Below are positions 1 through 8,212 of a stretch of 64,000 bases of DNA, piece by piece. The notes beneath the pieces are model-generated. The model was not told the DNA's origin and made no database searches. It saw only the letters and a list, made by a program, of their open reading frames with translations. Source of the DNA: WRKB01 sp031551145 (GTDB taxonomy: Bacteria; Desulfobacterota; Desulfovibrionia; Desulfovibrionales; Desulfovibrionaceae); contig JAVBNZ010000009.1 in the NCBI GenBank assembly GCA_031551145.1, forward strand, positions 5,008-69,007, read 5' to 3'. The position numbers and the translations under genes were made by a program. Positions within the stretch are counted from its first letter, which is position 1. Each line of letters begins with the position of its first letter.

Positions 1-588
1 CACGGCCCGCACTTGGCTGACGTTGCCGGGCAGGCCCTCGGCCTCGTCGGAACTCAAGGTCTGCACCGAATCCACCACCAGCAGGGCAGGAGACGCGGCC
101 AGACAGGCCAGAACGTCTTCCAGCCGGGAGGCGGACAGGGCGTGGAGATTGTCGTGCAGCACGCCGAGGCGTTCGGCGCGCGCCTTCACCTGGGGCAGGG
201 ATTCTTCGCCGCTCGCATAGATCGCCGTGCGGCCGCCCGCCGCGACGGATCCGGCCAATTGGAGCAGCAGCGTGGATTTGCCTATGCCGGGCTCCCCCCC
301 CACCAGCAGGGCCGCGCCGGGCACGAGGCCTTTGCCGAGAATGCGGTCCAGCGCATCCATACCGCTGCAAAAAGGCCTCGCGCCCTCGGAAGAAATTTGG
401 GAAAGCGGCACGGCCTTTTCCCGGCCGGGCGCAAAGGCGGATGTGGAACGGGCGCGTGAGGAAGATGAAACGGGCGCGGCGCTGAGTTCAAGGGTGTTCC
501 AGGCGCTGCACGTCCGGCACTGACCGCTCCACTGGGGGGAACGCGCGCCGCAGTCCGTGCAGACGTAACTTTCGCGGATCTTCGCCAC
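1..588 (-). CDS. radA: DNA repair protein RadA, N-terminal part (runs off the window)
   Basis: RadA (Sms) is a RecA-like ATPase that processes recombination intermediates. The reading frame starts at a GTG at 588 and stays open for 196 codons to the window edge, so the C-terminal part (rest of the ATPase and the Lon-like domain) lies outside. Visible features are the N-terminal zinc finger (Cys10, Cys13, Cys24, Cys27) and the Walker A motif GEPGIGKST near residue 95, followed by the VVDSVQTLSSDE segment typical of RadA. The GTG follows the stop codon of the upstream zinc-ribbon gene by one base, so the two are probably translated together. Identification is secure; only the GTG start is inferred. 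Confidence 0.93.
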   Translation of the reverse strand, partial: MAKIRESYVCTDCGARSPQWSGQCRTCSAWNTLELSAAPVSSSSRARSTSAFAPGREKAVPLSQISSEGARPFCSGMDALDRILGKGLVPGAALLVGGEPGIGKSTLLLQLAGSVAAGGRTAIYASGEESLPQVKARAERLGVLHDNLHALSASRLEDVLACLAASPALLVVDSVQTLSSDEAEGLPGNVSQVRAV

Positions 589-589
589 C

Positions 590-1333
590 TTATTTTTTCA
601 CTTCCGGGTCGCGCACATCCACAATCTTCACCCCGAATTCCGTCACGCTCGGCGGGGGATTGAAAAACAGCACCATAAAGGGCACTTCGCCCCCCGGCGG
701 GATATTTGTATTGTTGGCCAGCACTTCCAGCTTGTTGTTGATGAAGGAGTCCAACTCCTTTTCTCCCAATACCTGAAGCTGAAAAAGAGAAAGGGAGGTG
801 CCGGCGTACTGTTTTTTGGTGACGAGAGGGTTTTTGTCCTGGCCGTAGAGCGAGGCTTCGACCTCGATCAATTCCTTTGGAGTGGAAAAACCGTTGACCA
901 CCCTGCCTTCGATGACGGAAACAGCGCCTGTTTTCTCGTTGTTGACATAGTATTGGCGCACGTTGCGCATGCTGAGCTTTTCAACCTTTTGGGCCAGGGG
1001 GATCGTGCTTGTTGGGGACGCCTTGGGCAACGCGGCGCGCGAAAACCACCACCACGCGCCTCCTCCGGCCGCCGCGGCAAGCAGCAACACGCTCAACACG
1101 ATGAAAGCCGTTTTTTTGCCGCGAACAGGCGTGGCCGCCATGCTCAAAGGGACTTCGGCAGGACGGTCCGGCGCGGCCGCAGAGCTTTTTTGGGGGGGTG
1201 CGGACACTTCCTTGTCCGATTCCGGGAGCGGAAAGACGGTTTTGCATACCGAACAGCGCAGCTTGGCCCCCGGCCGGGCAGCGGCTTCCGGCAGGTTGAA
1301 CCTGCTTAAGCAACTCGGGCAGACAATTTCCAT
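590..1333 (-). CDS. zinc-ribbon, single-pass membrane protein (DUF3426-like)
   Basis: A 247-residue protein of unknown function. The N-terminus is a small zinc ribbon of the MJ0042 type (Cys5, Cys8, Cys27, Cys30). A low-complexity linker follows, then one transmembrane segment at about residues 75-97 ending in three Trp, and a C-terminal beta-rich domain of about 140 residues that matches the DUF3426 pattern, ending in VTEFGVKIVDVRDPE. The zinc ribbon is expected in the cytoplasm and the C-terminal domain outside the membrane. It sits 20 bp downstream of hpt and directly before radA, in an apparent hpt-DUF3426-radA operon. The family is recognised; the role is not known. Confidence 0.8.
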   Translation of the reverse strand: MEIVCPSCLSRFNLPEAAARPGAKLRCSVCKTVFPLPESDKEVSAPPQKSSAAAPDRPAEVPLSMAATPVRGKKTAFIVLSVLLLAAAAGGGAWWWFSRAALPKASPTSTIPLAQKVEKLSMRNVRQYYVNNEKTGAVSVIEGRVVNGFSTPKELIEVEASLYGQDKNPLVTKKQYAGTSLSLFQLQVLGEKELDSFINNKLEVLANNTNIPPGGEVPFMVLFFNPPPSVTEFGVKIVDVRDPEVKK

Positions 1334-1353
1334 GGCGCCGACCCCTTCACGGC

Positions 1354-1887
1354 TCAGTATTCGGGAATGACCTCATAAATCGCGGGAAGCCCGCGATAGC
1401 GTTCAGCATAATCCAGGCCGTATCCTACTACAAACCCGCCGGGCAGGGCAAATCCCGTAAAATCGGCCGTCACCGGCACTTCCCGCCGTTCCTGCTTGTC
1501 CACCATCACGGCCAGGCGCAGAGATTTCGCTCCCCTGGCCGCAAGTTGCCGCTTGAGGAATTCCATGGTGTGGCCGGTATCGATGATGTCTTCAACAATC
1601 AGTACATGCTTGCCCGCCAGGGAGATCTCCACGTCCTTGACAAAGGACACCGTACGGCTTGAATGCGCGGATTTGCCGTAGCTGGCCAGGCGCACGAAAT
1701 CCATCTCCATGTCCGGCAGATCGAGGGCACGCACCAGATCCGTAAAAAACATGAAACCGCCCTTGAGCACGCAAATAATCACCAGTTCCTCGTCGCAGTA
1801 CAAGGTGTTGATTTCCGCCGCCAGTTCCGCCACACGCTGCCGGATTTGCTCCTCACTGAACACGATTTTCAATTCCTTGATACGCAT
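1354..1887 (-). CDS. hpt: hypoxanthine phosphoribosyltransferase
   Basis: This purine-salvage enzyme transfers phosphoribose from PRPP to hypoxanthine or guanine in the cytoplasm. At 177 residues it has the usual family length. The PRPP-binding loop is VLIVEDIIDTGHT (near residue 96), and the C-terminal FVVGYGLDYAERYRGLP is the base-binding end typical of Hpt. The VLKGGFMF segment near residue 41 is also diagnostic. It is the first gene of a minus-strand cluster with a zinc-ribbon gene and radA. The start ATG at 1887 fits the family's MRIKELKIVFSEEQI-type N-terminus. Confidence 0.95.
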   Translation of the reverse strand: MRIKELKIVFSEEQIRQRVAELAAEINTLYCDEELVIICVLKGGFMFFTDLVRALDLPDMEMDFVRLASYGKSAHSSRTVSFVKDVEISLAGKHVLIVEDIIDTGHTMEFLKRQLAARGAKSLRLAVMVDKQERREVPVTADFTGFALPGGFVVGYGLDYAERYRGLPAIYEVIPEY

Positions 1888-1938
1888 AGCCCACTCCGCA
1901 AGCTCGAAAGCTTATGAAACAGAAATGATATCCAATAA

Positions 1939-2403
1939 CTACAAGTGCAAGAGCACGGCCGTCTCGTCACAGTCCGGGTATTTCGGACAATGGATGCAGT
2001 CCGCCCAGATTTTTTGCGGCAGCACGTCCTTGTCTACTTCCATAAATCCGAGTTTTTTGAAAAATTCTTCCTGGTATGTCAGGGCGAAGGCCCGTTTTAT
2101 GCCGAGGGCCTGCGCTTCGGACAAACATGCCTGCACGATCCGGCGGCCCAGGCCCCGCCCGCGGAGGGAGTCGTCCACCACCAGCGAACACACTTCAGCC
2201 AGATCTTCCCACACCACGGCCAGGCCGCAGCAGGCCGCGAGCCTTCCGTCCGGCAGTTCGGCAACGGAAAAGTCGCGGATATGACGGTATAAATGGGTGA
2301 GCGCGCGCGGCAGCAATTGGCCTTTTTCGGCGCAGCCCCGCAACAGGGCGTGTATGCCTTTGACGTCGCCCACATCGGCCTTGCGGATGCGGATATCTGT
2401 CAT
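1939..2403 (-). CDS. argA: GNAT N-acetyltransferase, short ArgA-type (N-acetylglutamate synthase-like)
   Basis: A single-domain GNAT protein of 154 residues. The acetyl-CoA-binding loop reads RGRGLGRRIV (around residue 83). The C-terminal IWADCIHCPKYPDCDE segment, with three Cys, is typical of the short stand-alone N-acetylglutamate synthases of several proteobacterial lineages that lack the amino-acid-kinase domain of classical ArgA. The probable role is the first step of arginine synthesis. The ATG overlaps the stop of the TlpA-like gene by 4 bp (ATGA), so translation is coupled. Membership of GNAT is certain; the exact substrate is inferred from the family. Confidence 0.72.
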   Translation of the reverse strand: MTDIRIRKADVGDVKGIHALLRGCAEKGQLLPRALTHLYRHIRDFSVAELPDGRLAACCGLAVVWEDLAEVCSLVVDDSLRGRGLGRRIVQACLSEAQALGIKRAFALTYQEEFFKKLGFMEVDKDVLPQKIWADCIHCPKYPDCDETAVLLHL

Positions 2404-2864
2404 TTTTTCTGCTCCAGAAGCGTATAAACAACTTCTTTGAAAACGTCCGCGTCGACCAGGCCCGGCTGGTTGGCCACCAGACGCCCGTTCGTATCGTACA
2501 CCGTGTTGTGCGGCACGGATCGCACGCCGAACATGCGCACCACATCCTCGCTTGCCGCTTTTACCGGATAGTTGATGCCGTACTCGCGGATAAACTCCTG
2601 TATCGGCTCCTGTGTTTCATCCAGAGAAATGCCCAGTATGACCAGTTCCGTAGGCTTGAACTCTTTGCGCAGGCGCACGAGACCGGGAATTTCCTCCCGG
2701 CAGGGAGCGCACCAGGTGGCGAAAAAATTCAGCACCACCACCTTGCCCTTGTGCTGCCCTATTTCTCCGAGCAGGAGCATAACGCCCGCGCCCGGCGCTT
2801 CCGCCGCCCGCGCAATGCCGCACAGGCAGAAAACCAGCAGTATCGCCGCCAGGCAGCGTTTCAT
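2400..2864 (-). CDS. TlpA-like thiol-disulfide oxidoreductase, exported
   Basis: A periplasmic thioredoxin-fold protein of about 154 residues. The N-terminal segment starting MKRCLAAILLVFCLCG is a signal peptide, and the thioredoxin active site is WCAPC in FFATWCAPCREEIPGL, as in TlpA/ResA reductases. The cis-proline region is VRSVPHNTVYD. The start is placed at ATG 2864 rather than the upstream 2888 because 2864 gives a clean signal peptide and an ATGA overlap with the end of metH. It probably reduces periplasmic disulfides such as those of apocytochromes. The specific partner cannot be read from the sequence. Confidence 0.85.
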   Translation of the reverse strand: MKRCLAAILLVFCLCGIARAAEAPGAGVMLLLGEIGQHKGKVVVLNFFATWCAPCREEIPGLVRLRKEFKPTELVILGISLDETQEPIQEFIREYGINYPVKAASEDVVRMFGVRSVPHNTVYDTNGRLVANQPGLVDADVFKEVVYTLLEQKK

Positions 2865-5290
2865 GACGGGGCTCCCGATGTTCCGCACAACCTTTTCGCC
2901 AGGCGCACCGCGCCCACGGCGTCCGCGGCATAGCCGTCCGCGCCTATGCTCCGCGCATACTCGGCGGTAAGCACCGCGCCCCCCACCATAACCCGGATGG
3001 GAAGGTTACGCTCTTTGACAAGCCGCACCGTGTCCTCCATGCGCACCATCGTCGTGGTCATGAGCGCGGAAAGGCCGATGACCGCGGCCTTGTGCCCGCA
3101 CGCCGCGGCAACGATATCTTCGGCCCTGACGTCCTTGCCGGCGTCCACCACCTCAAAACCGTGGTTGCCCAGCAGAAGCGCCACGATATTTTTGCCGATG
3201 TCGTGGATGTCCCCTTCCACGGTCGCCAGCACGACGACCGGGCGCTCGGCCGCGTCACGGCTTTCTTCAAGCAACGGTTTAAGTTTTTCAAAGGCCGCCC
3301 GCATGGTTTCGGCGGAACGGATGAGCTGGGGCAGAAAATATTCGCGCCGTTCATAGCGCGCGCCCACCTCGGTAATGGCGGGAATAAGCTTTTCCTGCAC
3401 CAGGGCAAAGGGCCGCGCTCCGGCCGCAAGTTCCGCGTCCACGAGGGGAAGGGCCTGCTCCTTGTCGCCGCGCAGCACGGCTTCATAGAGATCCGAGGAA
3501 ATCCCTCCACCCGCTCCGCCGTCGTCTCCGCGCCGCGCAGCGCCGTCCGAGCCCGGCGTCCAACCGGCGTAGCGCGCAATAAAGCGTTCGGCGTGGGGGT
3601 CTTTGTTCATGAGCAGGGCGGCGGTGTCCAGGGCTTCGCAGATATGTCGGTCGCCCGGATTGGCAATGCAGGAGGACAGTCCGGCTCCTGCCGCCATAAG
3701 CAGAAAACCCGAGTTGACCAGCTCCCTGGCCGGCAGGCCGAAGGAAATGTTGGACAGTCCGATGGTGGTGGGCAGGGCTTCGCGCATGCACCAGCGTATG
3801 GTTTCCAGGCACTGCCGTCCGGCTTCCGCCTTGGAGGAAACGGCCAGCGCCAGCACGTCCACGATGAGCAGCCGGCGCGGAATGCCCAGAGTCTCGGCCT
3901 GAAGCAGCAATTCCTCTATGATCGCGATGCGCTCCGAGGCCATGACGGGCAGCTTTTTTCCCCGCAACGGCAGCAGGACGAATGGCGCGCCCCAATCCCG
4001 GCACAACGGGCCCAGGGCTTCCATGCGGCCCTGTTCCCCGCTCACCGAGTTCACCAGGAAAGACCCCGGACAATAGGGCAGAGAACGGCGCACGGCCTCA
4101 ACATTCGACGAATCCAGCGACAGGGGCAGGTCGCAACGGGCAACGAGGCGCTGCACCAGTTCGGGCAGCAGGTCCTCTTCCTTCACCAGGGGCGCGCCGA
4201 CGTTGACGTCCAGCAGAGGCGCTCCGGCCCGAATCTGCTCGTCCGCGTACGTCAGGGCCTGGGTGAATTCGCCGGCCTGAAACTGGGCGCTCAACAGTTT
4301 TTTCCCCGTGGGGTTGATGCGCTCGCCGATGATCACGGGCGGCGCTTCCCCGCCGATGTGAACGAGCCTGGAGCGCGTGGTGAGGGTAATGCCGCCTGCA
4401 AGCCCGGCTTCGGGGCGGCGGCCCGTGCCCCCGAGACGCGCGCGCAGAGCCGCGATATGATCGGGGGTGGTGCCGCAGCAGCCGCCCAGAATGCGCACGC
4501 CGGCCCGCGCGAATTGCGCCGTGCGCTCGGCAAAGGCTTCCGGCGGCAGGCGGAACACGGTTTCACCGTCCACAAGCTCCGGCAGACCGGCGTTGGGTTC
4601 GGCGAGCACAGGCGCGCGGGACACGGCAAGCAGGGCCTCCGCCACAGGGCGCATTTCTTCCGGGCCCGCGCCGCAGTTGACACCCATGGCGTCCACGCCC
4701 AAGTTGAGCATGGTGTGCGCGAAAATTTCCGGGCTTGAGCCGGTCAGGCTTCTGCCCTGTTCGAAAGTCATGGACACGAGCACCGGCAGCCCGCATTCCG
4801 CGCGCGCGGCAAACACGGCGGCGCGCGCCTCGGCCAGATCGAACTGGGTTTCTATGAAGATGCAGTCCGCTCCGCCGGCAACCAGACCCCGCACCTGTTC
4901 CCGGAAGCCCGCGACCAGTTCGTCCGGTTCCATCTCCCCCAGGGGTCTGACAAAAAAGCCGCTGGGGCCTATGTTGCCGGCCACAAAAACTTTGCGCCCG
5001 GCTTCACGGGCGGCGGAACGGGCCAGTTCGGCCATCGTGCGGTTGTAGTTCACCGCCTCTATGCCCGCCGGCAGCTTGAAACGGCTGCCGCCGAAGGTGC
5101 AGGTGGTGATGATGTCCGCTCCGGCGCGGATGTAGGCGGTATGGATGCTTCGCAGCACGTCCGGCCTGTCCAGGCAGAAACGCTCCGGATGCACGCCTGC
5201 GGGCATGCCGGCGGCCTGCAGCATGGTTCCCGTGGCCCCATCAAGCAATAAACAACCGCCCTCGGCGAGCGCGCTCCGAAAATCGTGCAC
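2861..5290 (-). CDS. metH: cobalamin-dependent methionine synthase MetH, without reactivation domain
   Basis: An 809-residue enzyme that moves a methyl group from methyltetrahydrofolate through cobalamin to homocysteine. Domains in order: homocysteine S-methyltransferase (1 to about 300) with zinc-ligand Cys in VNCGAG and GGCCGTTPDH; pterin-binding domain (from about 315) with VIIGERINPTGKK; cap and cobalamin-binding domains (from about 590) with the base-off motif GDIHDIGKN and GLSALMTTT. The E. coli enzyme is about 1,230 residues; the SAM-binding reactivation domain is absent here, as in many anaerobes. The start is GTG 5290 with GGAG upstream. It heads a chain of overlapping genes with tlpA-like and argA-like. 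Confidence 0.93.
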   Translation of the reverse strand: MHDFRSALAEGGCLLLDGATGTMLQAAGMPAGVHPERFCLDRPDVLRSIHTAYIRAGADIITTCTFGGSRFKLPAGIEAVNYNRTMAELARSAAREAGRKVFVAGNIGPSGFFVRPLGEMEPDELVAGFREQVRGLVAGGADCIFIETQFDLAEARAAVFAARAECGLPVLVSMTFEQGRSLTGSSPEIFAHTMLNLGVDAMGVNCGAGPEEMRPVAEALLAVSRAPVLAEPNAGLPELVDGETVFRLPPEAFAERTAQFARAGVRILGGCCGTTPDHIAALRARLGGTGRRPEAGLAGGITLTTRSRLVHIGGEAPPVIIGERINPTGKKLLSAQFQAGEFTQALTYADEQIRAGAPLLDVNVGAPLVKEEDLLPELVQRLVARCDLPLSLDSSNVEAVRRSLPYCPGSFLVNSVSGEQGRMEALGPLCRDWGAPFVLLPLRGKKLPVMASERIAIIEELLLQAETLGIPRRLLIVDVLALAVSSKAEAGRQCLETIRWCMREALPTTIGLSNISFGLPARELVNSGFLLMAAGAGLSSCIANPGDRHICEALDTAALLMNKDPHAERFIARYAGWTPGSDGAARRGDDGGAGGGISSDLYEAVLRGDKEQALPLVDAELAAGARPFALVQEKLIPAITEVGARYERREYFLPQLIRSAETMRAAFEKLKPLLEESRDAAERPVVVLATVEGDIHDIGKNIVALLLGNHGFEVVDAGKDVRAEDIVAAACGHKAAVIGLSALMTTTMVRMEDTVRLVKERNLPIRVMVGGAVLTAEYARSIGADGYAADAVGAVRLAKRLCGTSGAPS

Positions 5291-5300
5291 CGTCTTGTTC

Positions 5301-5329
5301 TCCGTGGTATGAATCTTTTTTCATACGGA
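5301..5329. promoter_or_regulatory. inverted repeat in the divergent metH-rpoH intergenic region
   Basis: The arm TCCGTggTATGAA (5301-5313) faces TTCATACGGA (5320-5329); apart from a 2-base bulge the arms are complementary. It lies between the metH start and the candidate rpoH promoter, so a regulator bound here could act on both. The bound protein is unknown. Confidence 0.4.
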
Positions 5330-5335
5330 AAAACG

Positions 5336-5364
5336 TTGAAGAAAACAAATGAAAACTGTATGCT
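5336..5364 (+). promoter_or_regulatory. candidate sigma-70 promoter of rpoH
   Basis: A -35-like TTGAAG (5336-5341) is followed by 17 bases and a -10-like TATGCT (5359-5364). The expected start near 5371 leaves only about 10 bases before the annotated rpoH ATG, which would put the AGAAGGG ribosome site at the very 5' end of the mRNA. This is a sequence match only. Confidence 0.45.
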
Positions 5365-5381
5365 GACGTACAGAAGGGAAA

Positions 5382-6470
5382 ATGCCCGCGCTCAAGCGCA
5401 TGCCATATATGAAAAAAAAACCTCTCCCCTCCCCTGAAGCGGTGGAAGAACACTCTCCCGACGAAGCCGGTGTGGAAATTCTTGACCGGGACGAAGACGA
5501 GCCGGAAGCGGAATTCGACGAAAACAGCGACGACGCTCCCGTCATCGACATCGGAGACGAACAGGAAGATGCCGTCCTTGTTCCGCGCGCCCGCCATCTG
5601 CCCATCCCCGCCGCCGGCAAGGACAGCCTGCACCTGTACCTGCGCGAGGTCAGCCGTTTTCCTTTGCTGAAACCGGACGAGGAATTTCAACTGGCCCGAC
5701 GGGTGCGCGAACGGGGCGACAGCGAGGCGGCCTTCCGCCTCATTTCTTCCCATCTGCGCCTGGTGGTCAAAATCGCCATGGATTTTCAGCGCCGCTGGAT
5801 GCAGAATGTGCTTGATCTCATTCAGGAAGGCAACGTGGGGCTCATGCGGGCCGTGAACAAGTTCGACCCGGAAAAGGGCATAAAATTCTCCTACTACGCC
5901 GCTTTCTGGATCAAGGCCTATATCCTCAAATTCATCATGGACAACTGGCGCATGGTGAAGATAGGCACCACCCAGGCCCAGCGCAAGCTGTTCTACAACC
6001 TGAACCGCGAGCGGCAAAAACTTATCGGCGAAGGCTTTGACCCGGACGCCGAAATGCTCTCCTCCCGGCTCGGCGTGAGCAGGGAGCAGGTTATGGAGAT
6101 GGAACAGCGCCTCGTCTCGGCCGATCTTTCTCTGGACGCCAAGATAGGTGACGAGTCCGGCTCGGCTTCCCGCATGGATTTTCTTCCCGCTCTCGGGCCG
6201 GGGATTGAAGACGGGCTTGCCACCGAGGAAATTGCCGCTATAGTGCGGGACAGCATAAAGCACATTCTGCCGAAGCTTTCGGAAAAGGAAGCCTATATCC
6301 TCAACCGGCGTCTGCTCAGCGACGAACCCGTCACCCTGCGGGAAATAGGCGAACGCTACAACATCACCCGCGAGCGGGTGCGCCAGCTTGAAACGCGCCT
6401 GCTGCAAAAGCTCAAGCACCATCTCGCGGACGACATCAAAGATTTTTCCGAAAACTGGATACAATCGTGA
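5382..6470 (+). CDS. rpoH: RNA polymerase sigma-32-family factor RpoH
   Basis: A 362-residue sigma factor of the heat-shock class. Region 1.2 starts near residue 80 (SLHLYLREVSRFPLLKPDEE). Region 2 contains the core-binding motif LIQEGNVGLMRAV, and the DNA-melting region reads FSYYAAFWIKAYIL. The sequence QRKLFYNLNRERQKL is the Q(R/K)KLFFNLR-type signature of RpoH. Region 4 is the helix-turn-helix with TLREIGERYNITRERVRQLE. It is longer than the E. coli protein (284 residues) because of an acidic N-terminal extension at about residues 21-66. The ATG at 5382 has AGAAGGG just upstream; ATGs at 5400 and 5409 are alternatives without a clear ribosome site. Confidence 0.9.
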   Translation: MPALKRMPYMKKKPLPSPEAVEEHSPDEAGVEILDRDEDEPEAEFDENSDDAPVIDIGDEQEDAVLVPRARHLPIPAAGKDSLHLYLREVSRFPLLKPDEEFQLARRVRERGDSEAAFRLISSHLRLVVKIAMDFQRRWMQNVLDLIQEGNVGLMRAVNKFDPEKGIKFSYYAAFWIKAYILKFIMDNWRMVKIGTTQAQRKLFYNLNRERQKLIGEGFDPDAEMLSSRLGVSREQVMEMEQRLVSADLSLDAKIGDESGSASRMDFLPALGPGIEDGLATEEIAAIVRDSIKHILPKLSEKEAYILNRRLLSDEPVTLREIGERYNITRERVRQLETRLLQKLKHHLADDIKDFSENWIQS

Positions 6471-6508
6471 CCCAGTCCTTCAACTTTCCGGCCCGGCAAG
6501 GAACGCGC

Positions 6509-8212
6509 ATGCTCCGCCCTCTTTTCGTCGTCCTGTTCGGCCTTTTGCTCACCCATGCCCTGCTGGGTTGCGGCGGATGCTCCGGCCGCGAAAAAACCAA
6601 GGCTCCCGTCTCCTCTCCCGAAAAAATCGTCTGGAAACTCACCCCGGAAGCCCAGAACACCTATCTCTATCTGGTGCTCAACCTTGCCATGCGCAGGGAC
6701 GACGACGCCCAAGCCCTGGAGGCCCTCAATCAGCTTGCCGCCCTGCCGGAATCCGATCCCCGCGTCTTTCTGGAAGGCGCCGTCTGGATGCTGGCCAAAA
6801 AATCCCCGCACGCTCAGGAAGTGATTGAAAAAGCCCTGGCAGCGCATCCGGACGATGTCAGTCTTCATCTCCTCCACGCGGAGGCCCTGCTTGAATTCGG
6901 CCAGGCGGAAAAAGCCCTGGCCCGCATGCGCGCCTTTGCGGAAACGCACCCCGGGGAAACGGACGCGAAAATAGAGCTGGCCCTGCTGCTCGTCAAACTC
7001 AAGCAGCCTGCGGAAGCCGAGCGCATCCTGGCCGCCCTGCCGGCGGAAGATCGCACCGCGATGGTCGAATATTATCATGCCCGCGCGCTCAACGATCTCA
7101 ATCGCCCCGACGAGGCGATCGCGCATTTTCAGGCCGCGGTGAAGCGTGCGCCGAAGTTCCTCGAAGCCTGGGCCGAACTGGCCCATATGTACGAGCGCCG
7201 CAAGGAGCTGAAAAAAGCCCACGCCGCATATGAGGAATTGCTGCGCCTTTCCGAAAACAGCCCGGAAGTTCTGCTGCGGCTTACGGCCATTTCCCTGCGC
7301 CTGGGAGAAAAGAAGCACGCCCTGGAATTCGTGCGCAAGGGGCCGGACACGCCTTCCTTCATTCTTACCGCGGCCAACATGTTCATCGAAGCCCGGCAGT
7401 GGGACACGGCCGAAGCCCTGCTCATGGAACTGCGCGCCAAGCCGGCTCCGCCCGAGGAATTGTATTTCTTCCTCGCCGGCATTGCCGTTGAGGCCCGCAA
7501 CTCACCCGAGGAAGCCCTGCGCTGGATCGATCGCATCACTCCGAACAGCCGGGCCTACGAACGCGCCGTGCCGCTCAAGGTGCAGCTTCTGGCCAACATG
7601 GACAAACAGCCGGAAGCCCTGGCCTTTCTGCGTCAGGAGCGCGCCGCTCAGCCCGACAACAAAGAATACATCCAGCTTGAGATCCGCCTGCTTGCCGCCG
7701 CGAAAAAATGGGACGAAGCCCTGAAAGCGGCCGATTCCGCCCTGAAGGCGCATCCCGACGACCTCGATCTGGCCTTTTTGCGCGCCTCCATTCTGGATGA
7801 GTACGGCAAGAAACAAGAGGCGTATGCGGCAATGGAGGCCATTGTCAAAACGCAGCCCGATCATTTTCAGGCACTGAACTACATGGGCTACACCCTGGCG
7901 GATGAAAACCGCGATCTTCCCAAAGCCCTTGAACTTTTGACAAAGGCCGTATCTCTTGCCCCGGATCGGGCCTATATAGTAGATTCTCTCGCCTGGGCCC
8001 AGTACAGGCTGGGCAAATTCGACGCGGCCTGGGAAAGCATCCGCAGGGCCGTGGAACTGGAAAACTCCGACGACCCCACCATATGGGAACATTACGGAGA
8101 CATTGCCAAAGCCCTCGGCAACACGCAGGAAGCCCGCAAAGGCTATGTCAGGGCTCTTGAGTTCAAGCCCGAAAACGCCGACAGCCTGCGCGAAAGGTTA
8201 TCCAAGTTATGA
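6509..8212 (+). CDS. TPR-repeat lipoprotein
   Basis: A protein of about 567 residues built almost wholly of tetratricopeptide repeats after a lipoprotein signal (MLRPLFVVLFGLLL...LLGC). Repeats such as PKFLEAWAELAHMYERRKELKKA and PDHFQALNYMGYTLADENRD recur at about 34-residue steps, and the last third resembles the TPR blocks of outer-membrane assembly proteins. The start at ATG 6509 is preferred because AAGGA precedes it and it yields a clean signal peptide. A GTG at 6467 overlapping the rpoH stop would add 14 residues. It is likely membrane-anchored and a protein-interaction scaffold. It overlaps the next gene by 4 bp. Specific function unknown. Confidence 0.8.
   Translation: MLRPLFVVLFGLLLTHALLGCGGCSGREKTKAPVSSPEKIVWKLTPEAQNTYLYLVLNLAMRRDDDAQALEALNQLAALPESDPRVFLEGAVWMLAKKSPHAQEVIEKALAAHPDDVSLHLLHAEALLEFGQAEKALARMRAFAETHPGETDAKIELALLLVKLKQPAEAERILAALPAEDRTAMVEYYHARALNDLNRPDEAIAHFQAAVKRAPKFLEAWAELAHMYERRKELKKAHAAYEELLRLSENSPEVLLRLTAISLRLGEKKHALEFVRKGPDTPSFILTAANMFIEARQWDTAEALLMELRAKPAPPEELYFFLAGIAVEARNSPEEALRWIDRITPNSRAYERAVPLKVQLLANMDKQPEALAFLRQERAAQPDNKEYIQLEIRLLAAAKKWDEALKAADSALKAHPDDLDLAFLRASILDEYGKKQEAYAAMEAIVKTQPDHFQALNYMGYTLADENRDLPKALELLTKAVSLAPDRAYIVDSLAWAQYRLGKFDAAWESIRRAVELENSDDPTIWEHYGDIAKALGNTQEARKGYVRALEFKPENADSLRERLSKL

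Noticed and set aside
3092..4738. A plus-strand open frame of 548 codons
   Set aside because: It is antisense to the well-marked metH gene.
5291..5381. A cobalamin or SAM riboswitch for metH
   Set aside because: The gap is only 91 bp and lacks the conserved boxes of either class.
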